In this document: positions 1-6,504 of the stretch, piece after piece
Layout: each line of letters opens with the position of its first letter
Numbering within the stretch: the first letter of the stretch is position 1
NCBI GenBank assembly: GCA_017450465.1
Contig: JAFSUW010000029.1
Coordinates: 1 to 41,571, forward strand
DNA: 41,571 nt
Direction of reading: 5' to 3'
DNA from: Clostridia bacterium
GTDB taxonomy: Bacteria > Bacillota > Clostridia > TANB77 > RGIG9151
The notes under the pieces: generated by a model
What the model was told of the DNA's origin: nothing
Databases searched by the model: none
What the model saw: only the letters and a program-made list of their open reading frames with translations
Made by a program: the position numbers and the translations under genes

Positions 1-140
1 AAACAGTTTTTGCCGGTCAAAAAAACTGGATGTTTTTTTGAGTGACGATTAAGGCATGGATGCCGCATCGGAACGACCGGCAATCGTTTTGGCTAGAAAT
101 GATAAAACGTAGCGCTTGTGAGCGTTATTTTTTATATTTT
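1..140 (+). repeat. Palindrome-rich intergenic element, possible structured RNA, cut by window edge
   Basis: This stretch is visibly richer in G and C than its surroundings and holds nested complementary segments. TTGCCGGTC (10-18) is the exact complement of GACCGGCAA (75-83). Between them lie an A-tract/T-tract hairpin (about 19-39) and GGCATGGATGCC (53-64). After them come CGTTTT/AAAACG (85-109) and a terminator-like hairpin (110-135). A GTG-started open frame crosses it, but it resembles no protein I know and runs antisense into trmL, so I do not call it. It could be the end of a small structured RNA or a dispersed intergenic repeat; the left boundary lies outside the window. Confidence 0.45.
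110..135 (+). terminator. Rho-independent terminator at the end of the left-edge element
   Basis: TAGCGCT (110-116) pairs with AGCGTTA (121-127), with one G-U pair and a TGTG loop, and is followed by TTTTTT. It would stop transcription entering from the left, opposite to trmL, which ends at 192 on the other strand. Confidence 0.55.
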
Positions 141-191
141 GCAGTTACAAATAATTTGATATACAAATTTTACTCATCAACAAACAGTAAT

Positions 192-692
192 TTACTTATC
201 AAAATATGTACTTACCTCTTGAAGACCCTCAAAATCCTTTTGTCTTAATATTTCATATGTTATTATTGCAACTGAATTTGCTAGATTTAACGACCTTAGT
301 GTTGGTAGCATCGGTATCCTAATTGTTTTTTTATCTAAATACTTAGCAAGTAACCATTCAGGTAACCCCTTTGTTTCCTTGCCATACAAAACAAACACAT
401 CATCCATTTTTGAATAATCTACGTCTGTATATTTTGTTTTTCCTTTTGTTGTCGCAAAAAACATGTTGTTTTCATCAGGAGTATATTTTGTTAAAAAATC
501 ATTTAATGAATTATGCTCTTCGATATCTAACTTATCCCAATAATCAAGACCAGATCTTTTTACAGCTTTTTCACTTATGCTAAAACCTAGTGGATGAACT
601 AAATGTAGTTTTGCCCCTGTTATCGCACAAGTACGTGCAATATTCCCTGTATTTTGTGGTATCTCTGGTTCTACTAATACTATGTTTAACAT
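192..692 (-). CDS. trmL: tRNA (cytidine(34)-2'-O)-methyltransferase TrmL
   Basis: SPOUT-class methyltransferase that 2'-O-methylates the wobble nucleotide of leucine tRNAs using S-adenosylmethionine; cytoplasmic, acting as a dimer. Family hallmarks are visible: PEIPQNTGNIART near residues 9-21, LYGKETKGLP near 103-112, and the C-terminal trefoil-knot segment IRIPM...RSLNLANSVAI near 125-145. The 166 residues are close to the usual 150-160, with a slightly longer C-terminus. The gene follows the cysteine desulfurase by only 10 bases, so the two are probably co-transcribed. No terminator is obvious after its stop. The family is secure; the exact tRNA target is from knowledge of the family. Confidence 0.93.
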   Translation of the reverse strand: MLNIVLVEPEIPQNTGNIARTCAITGAKLHLVHPLGFSISEKAVKRSGLDYWDKLDIEEHNSLNDFLTKYTPDENNMFFATTKGKTKYTDVDYSKMDDVFVLYGKETKGLPEWLLAKYLDKKTIRIPMLPTLRSLNLANSVAIITYEILRQKDFEGLQEVSTYFDK

Positions 693-702
693 TTTCTGCC
701 TC

Positions 703-1839
703 CTATAATTTTCTTAATTTGTCTACCGATTCTTTTAACACTTTTACTACATAATCTATTTCTTCTTCAGTGTTTTCGCTACCTATCGTAAATCTTAAAC
801 TACTATGTGCTTCTTCATCTGTTAACCCAATCGCTTTTAACACATGTGATGGTGTATCATTTGCCGCGTTACATGCTGAGCCACTTGATACATATATATC
901 TTTCATATTAAGCATATATAAAAGTGTTGTACTATTTACACCATTTATAAAAACATTTACATTACCCGCTAGTCTATTATTCCTATGACCATTTAATTTA
1001 ATATCACTAATGTTATTAAATAAACCATTTATCAAACGTTCCTTAAGCGAAAATACTTTTTTTGTATTTTCTTCAAAATCTCTATAACTAAGCTCTATTG
1101 CTTTTCCCATGCCTACTATACCTGGTACATTTTCTGTACCTGAACGCATTTTATTTTCTTGGCCCCCGCCATGAATTAAACTATCTATTTTTGTTCTATT
1201 TTTTATATATAATGCTCCAACACCTTTTGGACCATAAAATTTATGAGCCGAAAACGAAAGTAAATCTACACCTAATTTTTTTACATCTATCTTTATATTT
1301 CCTACTGCCTGAACAGCATCTGTGTGAAAGTAAATATTATTATTTCTAGCAATTTCGCTTATTTCTTGTATCGGTTCTATTGTACCTATTTCGTTATTTG
1401 CAAACATTATTGAAATTAGTATTGTGCTGTCTTTTATCGAGTTTTTTAACATATTTAAGTTTACTATGCCATCTTTATCAACATCTATGTAACTTATCTC
1501 AAAGCCCAAGTTTTTCAAGTATTCACATGTATTTAATACTGCTTTATGTTCAATTTTCGTTGTTATTATGTGGTTACCCTTATACATGTTTTTTAATGCG
1601 ACACCAGTTATTGCAAAATTATCGGCCTCACTTCCGCCAGAAGTAAAATATATTTCGCTACTATCGGCGTTTATTACTCTTGCTACCTTTTCCCTTGCGA
1701 CCTTTATAGTCTCCTTGTTAAACTCGCCCAACTTATATATCGCGGATGGATTACCAAATTTTTTTGTAAAATAGGGTTCCATCTCATCAAAAACCTCTTT
1801 TTTAACAAATGTTGTTGCAGCATGGTCTAGATAAATCAT
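703..1839 (-). CDS. Cysteine desulfurase (NifS/IscS-type, class V aminotransferase)
   Basis: PLP enzyme that removes sulfur from cysteine to give alanine and a protein persulfide, feeding Fe-S cluster assembly or tRNA thiolation. Visible features are the PLP Schiff-base lysine in SFSAHKFYGPKG (K200), PLP-contacting H98 and D174 (HTDAVQ), and the persulfide cysteine C323 in SSGSACNAAN. The 378-residue length is normal. No dedicated U-type scaffold or thiI is adjacent; the next gene is trmL, which hints at a tRNA role, and a NifU-like scaffold is encoded at 29692. The start codon and ribosome binding site are embedded in a perfect inverted repeat (1835-1869), suggesting control at translation or by a bound protein. 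NifS versus IscS naming cannot be settled here. Confidence 0.93.
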   Translation of the reverse strand: MIYLDHAATTFVKKEVFDEMEPYFTKKFGNPSAIYKLGEFNKETIKVAREKVARVINADSSEIYFTSGGSEADNFAITGVALKNMYKGNHIITTKIEHKAVLNTCEYLKNLGFEISYIDVDKDGIVNLNMLKNSIKDSTILISIMFANNEIGTIEPIQEISEIARNNNIYFHTDAVQAVGNIKIDVKKLGVDLLSFSAHKFYGPKGVGALYIKNRTKIDSLIHGGGQENKMRSGTENVPGIVGMGKAIELSYRDFEENTKKVFSLKERLINGLFNNISDIKLNGHRNNRLAGNVNVFINGVNSTTLLYMLNMKDIYVSSGSACNAANDTPSHVLKAIGLTDEEAHSSLRFTIGSENTEEEIDYVVKVLKESVDKLRKL

Positions 1840-1869
1840 ATACTATTCCTCCTCAAAATAGTATATGAT
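1835..1869 (-). promoter_or_regulatory. Perfect inverted repeat with the RBS in its loop and the start codon in its stem
   Basis: On the minus strand a 13-base arm ending CATATACTATT is followed by a 9-base loop, TTGAGGAGG, and the exact complementary arm AATAGTATATG. The ATG of the cysteine desulfurase (1837-1839) lies in the second arm and the GGAGG ribosome binding site sits in the loop. In RNA this would pair the start codon; as DNA it is a possible dimeric repressor site. Confidence 0.7.
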
Positions 1870-1889
1870 ATTTATTAAAATTAATTACA

Positions 1890-1917
1890 AATAAAATGGG
1901 CGACTTAACATCGCCCC
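1890..1917 (-). terminator. Terminator after the zinc-ribbon gene
   Basis: On the minus strand GGGCGA and TCGCCC (1898-1916) form a six-pair stem with a seven-base loop, followed by ATTTTATTTG. It lies just after the stop of the gene ending at 1937 and separates the efp group from the cysteine desulfurase. Confidence 0.7.
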
Positions 1918-1936
1918 TTCAAACTTTGTTATCTAT

Positions 1937-2344
1937 TTATTCTTCATTGTCGTCATCGCAACCATCACAGTCGCCATCACAATCTCCGCCACAATCACAA
2001 ACCGAATCCCATTCAAGTGTGATTGCTTTGCCACATTCTGGGCACTTAAATTCGTCTTGTCCTTCTACTTCGTCTAAATTTATTTCAATATCTGCATTGC
2101 AATATGGGCAAACTGCATCTAAGATTGGATCGTAATCTTCCATATGCATTCCATCGGTTAAAAGTTCCATATCCTCATTTATTGCTTCGATATCTTCTTC
2201 TAAATCACTACATCTTGTTGTTAATTCTTCTATTGTTTTTTCTAAATCTTCAATTATATCTAATAACTTTGAAACAACTTCATTGTTGTTATTTTCGTTG
2301 TCAGATATTATCTTTTTTAATTCCTTAATCTCTTTTTTTGACAT
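1937..2344 (-). CDS. Coiled-coil protein with C-terminal zinc ribbon and Cys/Asp-rich tail (CD1247-like)
   Basis: The first two thirds (about 1-65) are a highly charged, heptad-like helix rich in Glu, Leu and Ile. A zinc ribbon follows: CPYC (about 79-82) and CPEC (about 100-103). The last 25 residues are a tail of Cys, Gly and Asp (CDCGGDCDGDCDGC) that could bind metal. The layout resembles small clostridial proteins annotated after C. difficile CD1247 and often found next to efp; I recall this but cannot check it here. The gene starts 11 bases after efp ends, with RBS GGAGG seven bases before ATG. Function unknown; DNA, RNA or metal binding are all possible. Confidence 0.75.
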   Translation of the reverse strand: MSKKEIKELKKIISDNENNNNEVVSKLLDIIEDLEKTIEELTTRCSDLEEDIEAINEDMELLTDGMHMEDYDPILDAVCPYCNADIEINLDEVEGQDEFKCPECGKAITLEWDSVCDCGGDCDGDCDGCDDDNEE

Positions 2345-2355
2345 CCATTTTCCTC

Positions 2356-2913
2356 CTATACTCTTTCCATATATTCACCTGTTCTTGTGTCTATACGGAT
2401 CATATCACCTTGGTTAACAAATAAAGGAACATTTACTTTAGCACCAGTTTCAACTATAGCTGGTTTATTTGCTCCAGTTGCTGTATCTCCTTTAAAACCT
2501 GGCTCTGTTTCTGTAACTTCAAGTTCTACGAATGTTGGTGGTTCAATACCAAATACTGTTCCTTTATAAGAAAGTATTTTTACATTCATATTTTCTTTTA
2601 CGAACATTAATGCATCGCCTAATTGGTCTTTATTGAGTGGTGTTTGTTCATATGTTTCTGTATCCATGAAATAGTATATGCCACCATCTTCATATAAATA
2701 CTGCATTTCTCTTCTTTCTACTTGTGCATTTTCGTACTTATCTGAAGGATTGAATGTTTTTTCTAAAACTGAACCATTCATTACGTTTTTTAATTTTGTT
2801 CTTACGAAAGCTGCTCCTTTACCTGGTTTAACATGTTGGAACTCAACTATTCTATATACTTGACCATCCATCTCAAATGTCATACCATTTCTAAAATCTC
2901 CTGCCATTATCAT
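2356..2913 (-). CDS. efp: Translation elongation factor P
   Basis: EF-P binds beside the ribosomal E site and restores peptide-bond formation at polyproline stretches. The 185-residue length is typical, with the N-terminal KOW-like domain, central OB fold and C-terminal OB fold ending in [12 protein letters not shown] chose the ATG at 2913, which gives [10 protein letters not shown] as in clostridial EF-Ps and follows AGGGGG by nine bases; the longer frame would add 21 atypical residues. The loop [10 protein letters not shown] carries K32, equivalent to the lysine of Bacillus EF-P that is modified with 5-aminopentanol. Genes related to that modification occur at 24016, 37996 and 39267. Confidence 0.96.
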   Translation of the reverse strand: MIMAGDFRNGMTFEMDGQVYRIVEFQHVKPGKGAAFVRTKLKNVMNGSVLEKTFNPSDKYENAQVERREMQYLYEDGGIYYFMDTETYEQTPLNKDQLGDALMFVKENMNVKILSYKGTVFGIEPPTFVELEVTETEPGFKGDTATGANKPAIVETGAKVNVPLFVNQGDMIRIDTRTGEYMERV

Positions 2914-2990
2914 AACTAAAAACCCCCTATATTTTATTTCATTTAATATAATACACGAAAAGTAAAAAATTAGCAAGTATTTTTAATAAA

Positions 2991-4091
2991 TTAAAAATTA
3001 AGTCCTCTCTTTTTTAATGATACGTTAATTAATAATCCAACTGCAATTAAATTTGTAAGCATTGAACTGCCTCCATAACTTACAAAAGGAAGTGGTATAC
3101 CTGTTACAGGTACAAGCCCCATCGTCATTCCCACATTTACTATAATGTGAAATCCAAACATCATTCCAAGACCTATTGCGATTAATTTTCCTTCTTCGTC
3201 TCTCGCACCAAGTGATATCTTAAAGCAATTAATAGTAAGTGCTATCAATAAAATTATTAATAATCCAGCAACCAGGAATCCCATTTCTTCTGCTATTGAT
3301 GCAAATATAAAGTCGTTAGTACTTGCATACAAATATTTATTTTGCGTCTGTATACCATTTAATATACCCATACCGGTAAGTTCTCCAGAACCTATAGCAA
3401 GTTTTGATTGCAAAACATGATATCCACTACCTGTTGGGTCTCTTGAAGGGTCTAAAAATACTTTTATTCTTTCTTTTTGTCGTGGCTTTAAGAAGAAAAG
3501 ATAAGTTATCGGAGCAAGTGCTAAAATTCCTATTAACCCATATCCTATAAACTTAAAATCTAATCCCCACACAAATAGCATTGCAAAAAACGAAATTACT
3601 ATTACCATTGCAGTTCCAAAGTCGGGCTGAATCATTATAAGGCCAATCGGCAATACAAGTAATCCAGCAAGTATGCATATTTTTTTAAACTTATCTTTAG
3701 ATGACATACTTATTTTCTTTATTTCTGCTAAATACTTAGCACTCATCAAAATTAACACTATTTTTGTTACTTCAGATGGCTGAAACGCTATGCCTGTATT
3801 TCCAATCTTAAACCAGCTTCGTGCATTATTTATTGGCGCTGTAAACAGTACTCCAATTAGCATCACTATACATACTGCATAAAAAATGTACCAATACCTT
3901 AAGTATGTCTCGTAATCCATGCTACATACAAGTGCTGCTATTATTACACCAATAATTATTGAAGCAACTTGCTTCTTTAAAAGCGACACGTCTCCACCAC
4001 TTGCACTATATATGCCAATTAGGCCAATTATCGTTATTAATGTTATAACTAGTATTAACCGAAATTCTCTACTTTTTAAAAACTTTATCAT
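2991..4091 (-). CDS. rodA: Rod-shape SEDS peptidoglycan glycosyltransferase RodA
   Basis: SEDS-family polytopic membrane enzyme that polymerises lipid II into glycan strands, working with a class B penicillin-binding protein in side-wall growth. About ten hydrophobic segments are visible. SEDS signatures include NARSWFKIG, FQPSEVTKI, QPDFGTAM, the loop LQSKLAIGSGELTGMG and the C-terminal TGIPLPFVSYGGSS. I chose ATG at 4091 (MIKFLKS), preceded by AAAGG at seven bases, over the ATG 15 bases upstream, which lacks a ribosome binding site. It follows minD and minE on the same strand, a common clostridial arrangement, although a hairpin separates it from minE. FtsW or SpoVE are alternatives; the Min context favours RodA. 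Confidence 0.9.
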   Translation of the reverse strand: MIKFLKSREFRLILVITLITIIGLIGIYSASGGDVSLLKKQVASIIIGVIIAALVCSMDYETYLRYWYIFYAVCIVMLIGVLFTAPINNARSWFKIGNTGIAFQPSEVTKIVLILMSAKYLAEIKKISMSSKDKFKKICILAGLLVLPIGLIMIQPDFGTAMVIVISFFAMLFVWGLDFKFIGYGLIGILALAPITYLFFLKPRQKERIKVFLDPSRDPTGSGYHVLQSKLAIGSGELTGMGILNGIQTQNKYLYASTNDFIFASIAEEMGFLVAGLLIILLIALTINCFKISLGARDEEGKLIAIGLGMMFGFHIIVNVGMTMGLVPVTGIPLPFVSYGGSSMLTNLIAVGLLINVSLKKRGLNF

Positions 4092-4113
4092 AGTATTCCT
4101 TTCCATTTATACT

Positions 4114-4146
4114 TAAAATGCTCTAAACATATGTTAGAGCATTTAT
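4114..4146 (-). terminator. Hairpin between minE and rodA (attenuating terminator?)
   Basis: AAATGCTCTAA (4116-4126) and TTAGAGCATTT (4134-4144) are exact complements with a seven-base loop. The trailing tract on the minus strand is weak (TTTTAAGT), so this may only reduce read-through into rodA or protect mRNA ends. Confidence 0.55.
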
Positions 4147-4147
4147 T

Positions 4148-4552
4148 TTACTTACTTTTTTTGTTGTTTTTTTTAGCAGGTGCTTTCTTTGGCGTTTTTG
4201 GCTTTTCTTCTTTTTCTACTACCGCTTCAGCTACTTCTTCTACCTTTTCTTCAATTTTTTTCTCTGCTAAACCTGCAATTTGTTTTACGTTGATGATTGG
4301 AATATTAGCAACTAATGCAGGAACTATACGATTTCCTTCATCATTTTGCATTTTAGTAAGTTGTATATCTAAACTTTCCTCATCAATTTCCATATATTTT
4401 TTAATAACTTTTATTATCTCACCTTTTACCATTTCAAGGAACTCAGGAGATACATTTGCTTTATCGTGAATAAGTACTAACTTTAATCTTTCTTTTGCTA
4501 AGTCTTTAGAATTTTCTTCTTTTTTAAACAACTTTAATATATTCTCAAACAA
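4148..4552 (-). CDS. minE: Cell division topological factor MinE with basic C-terminal extension
   Basis: MinE stimulates MinD ATPase activity at the membrane and places the division site by driving Min patterns. Residues 1-10 (MFENILKLFK) look like the amphipathic membrane-targeting helix, and KERLKLVLIHDKANVSPEFLEMVKGEI (split here: KERLKLVLIHD, then SPEFLEM) matches the MinD-binding and dimer region. Typical MinE is near 85-90 residues; this one has 134, with an added tail of acidic helix then Lys/Pro/Ala-rich sequence (KAPAKKNNKKSK). The start codon is TTG at 4550-4552, preceded by AAAGGAG at about eight bases. minD lies 19 bases upstream, so the two are one operon. Confidence 0.88.
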   Translation of the reverse strand: MFENILKLFKKEENSKDLAKERLKLVLIHDKANVSPEFLEMVKGEIIKVIKKYMEIDEESLDIQLTKMQNDEGNRIVPALVANIPIINVKQIAGLAEKKIEEKVEEVAEAVVEKEEKPKTPKKAPAKKNNKKSK

Positions 4553-4571
4553 GTTTACCGCTCCTTTCGAC

Positions 4572-5360
4572 TTACTTTCTCTTTAGTAATCTTTTGAATT
4601 TTGAAAAAATATCATTTTTTCTTGTCTCAAACGGTACTTCTTCACCCATAACACGTCTTACTATATCACGATATGCTTGACCAGCATTAGATTTTGGATC
4701 TGTTACAGCTGGCTCACCTTTGTTTGTTGAAACAATTATGCTTTGATCATCTGGTACAACACCGATTAAATCGATTGCAAGTATTTCAAGGACATCTTCT
4801 GCACTCATCATTTCGCTTTTCTTTACCATATCATCTCTTACTCTATTAAGTAAAAGCTTTGGTTCTCTAAGCTCGTTAGATTCTAATAAACCAATTATTC
4901 TATCAGCATCTCTTACCGCAGAAACTTCTGGAGTTGTTACAACTAATGCTCTATCAGCACCAGCTATAGCATTTTTGAACCCTTGTTCTATTCCTGCTGG
5001 GCAATCTACAATTATATAATCGAATTCTTTCTTTAGCTCTTCGCAAAGTTTCTTCATTTGTTCTGGTTTAACTGCGTTTTTATCCTTTGTTTGAGCTGCA
5101 GGTAATAAATATAAACCCTCGTATCTTTTATCTTTTATTAGTGCTTGTTTTAATTTGCAATTTCCTTCTACAACATCAACTAAGTCGTATACTATTCTGT
5201 TTTCTAAACCCATTACTACGTCTAAGTTTCTAAGTCCTATATCTGTATCAAGTAGCGCCACCTTCTTACCACTAAGAGCAAGTCCTGTACCAAGGTTAGC
5301 AGTAGATGTAGTTTTTCCAACTCCACCTTTACCTGATGTTATAACAATTACTTCACCCAT
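4572..5360 (-). CDS. minD: Septum site-determining ATPase MinD
   Basis: ParA/MinD-family ATPase that dimerises on the membrane with ATP and positions division inhibitors. The deviant Walker A motif GKGGVGKTT is at residues 10-18, the DTDIGLRN loop near 39-46, and IIVDCPAG (Walker B) near 116-123. The C-terminus FSKFKRLLKRK is the basic amphipathic membrane anchor. At 262 residues it is normal length. RBS AGGAGGG precedes ATG by about eight bases. It heads the minD-minE-rodA group from its own promoter (5435-5463). No minC is adjacent, so an inhibitor may be encoded elsewhere. Confidence 0.96.
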   Translation of the reverse strand: MGEVIVITSGKGGVGKTTSTANLGTGLALSGKKVALLDTDIGLRNLDVVMGLENRIVYDLVDVVEGNCKLKQALIKDKRYEGLYLLPAAQTKDKNAVKPEQMKKLCEELKKEFDYIIVDCPAGIEQGFKNAIAGADRALVVTTPEVSAVRDADRIIGLLESNELREPKLLLNRVRDDMVKKSEMMSAEDVLEILAIDLIGVVPDDQSIIVSTNKGEPAVTDPKSNAGQAYRDIVRRVMGEEVPFETRKNDIFSKFKRLLKRK

Positions 5361-5434
5361 TTGTTACCCTCCTAAATTTAATTCTTTTTCATATGTTAAA
5401 AATTTAAAATTTACCCAATTTATTTAACACATTT

Positions 5435-5463
5435 ACTATATAATTTTATTATTTAAATGTCAA
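5435..5463 (-). promoter_or_regulatory. Vegetative promoter of minD-minE
   Basis: On the minus strand TTGACA (5458-5463) and TATAGT (5435-5440) are separated by exactly 17 bases, about 75 bases before the minD start. The divergent promoter at 5466 begins three bases away, so the two start sites face away from a very compact control region. Confidence 0.75.
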
Positions 5464-5465
5464 TC

Positions 5466-5494
5466 TTGAATTATATGTTTTTTTTGGTTATACT
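5466..5494 (+). promoter_or_regulatory. Divergent promoter of the zinc-ribbon/glycan-binding protein gene
   Basis: TTGAAT (5466-5471) and TATACT (5489-5494) are 17 bases apart. The gene starts at 5527, so the leader is about 25 bases and ends in the ribosome binding site GAAAGGA. Confidence 0.65.
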
Positions 5495-5526
5495 ATTTTT
5501 ATCAACAAAATGAAAGGATAAAAATT

Positions 5527-6387
5527 ATGCTTACTTGTAAAAAATGTGGTGCCATCATGAGTGGTACCGACCTTGTGTGCAAAAAATGCGGAACTCCTTG
5601 GGGAAAATCTGGTAGAAGTAAAACACCTATACTTGTTTCACTACTACTTATAATTCTTATTTCCCTAGGATTTTTATATATAACAAACAAAGAATTATTC
5701 CTAAGCATCGTTCCCGTGGATTTTTATGCAAATCTTATGGATAATTCAAAGACAGCAGTGCCTGAGAAAAAAGAATCTTCAAACTCTACTGAAAATACTA
5801 TAAAAGAAGAAACAAAAGTAGAGCCAGCTCCTGTAGAAGAAAATACAGTTATTGAACAACCTATAACTGACATAAATGATATTGATAGCTCTATTACATT
5901 AGAAGATATAAAAAATGTGCCACAAGAACAAACTTCTACTACATTGCCACCTGTATTTACTAGCGTTCGTGCATCATCAAACTTACCAGCACAAGGAAAC
6001 TTCAAGTATACACCTCAAATGCTTCTTGATGATAATAAAAATACTGCTTGGACAGAAGGTGTAAAAGGTAACGGCATAGACGAATGGGTACAATTTATAG
6101 CAGATAACGACCAAACAGTAAGTGGTCTTATAATTTATAACGGATATCAAAAAAACGCTACTACCTATGCTAATAACGGAAGATTAAAGAAAGTTGCCAT
6201 TTCATTTGCTGACGGAACAGTCGAAAATTTTGATATACCAGCGCAAAAATACACAGAAAGTTTAAATGGCTACAACATCAAGTTTGATACACCAAAAACC
6301 ACAAATTATGTAACTGTAAAAATCTTAGATGTATATAAAGGTGCATATTATACTGACACAGCAGTAAATAAAATAGAGATTTATTAG
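5527..6387 (+). CDS. Zinc-ribbon membrane protein with extracellular NADase-type/discoidin-like glycan-binding domain
   Basis: Residues 4-22 form a four-cysteine zinc ribbon (CKKC...CKKC). A single membrane helix follows (about 36-54, LVSLLLIILISLGFLYI). A Glu/Thr/Pro-rich linker runs to about 140, and residues 145-286 have a beta-rich pattern with AWTEG, GIDEWVQF and a final VNKIEIY, as in the F5/8-type C (discoidin-like) fold that databases call NADase-type glycan-binding. The predicted topology puts the ribbon in the cytoplasm and the glycan-binding part outside, which would suit a wall sensor or anchor. It is divergent from minD. The exact ligand is unknown; length and reading frame look intact. 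Confidence 0.75.
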   Translation: MLTCKKCGAIMSGTDLVCKKCGTPWGKSGRSKTPILVSLLLIILISLGFLYITNKELFLSIVPVDFYANLMDNSKTAVPEKKESSNSTENTIKEETKVEPAPVEENTVIEQPITDINDIDSSITLEDIKNVPQEQTSTTLPPVFTSVRASSNLPAQGNFKYTPQMLLDDNKNTAWTEGVKGNGIDEWVQFIADNDQTVSGLIIYNGYQKNATTYANNGRLKKVAISFADGTVENFDIPAQKYTESLNGYNIKFDTPKTTNYVTVKILDVYKGAYYTDTAVNKIEIY

Positions 6388-6504
6388 TTCTAATGTTATT
6401 AAAAGTGCCTATTCTATTAAATTATCCAACAAATGGTTAGATTTTAAGTTCTCTCTTAACTTACCCGATAATAAATTCGGATTAGTATTAAGGGGGAACT
6501 TTTT

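Noticed and set aside
42-248. GTG-started open frame of 68 residues at the left edge
   Set aside because: It crosses a palindrome-rich element and runs antisense into the 3' end of trmL; no ribosome binding site or recognisable protein pattern.
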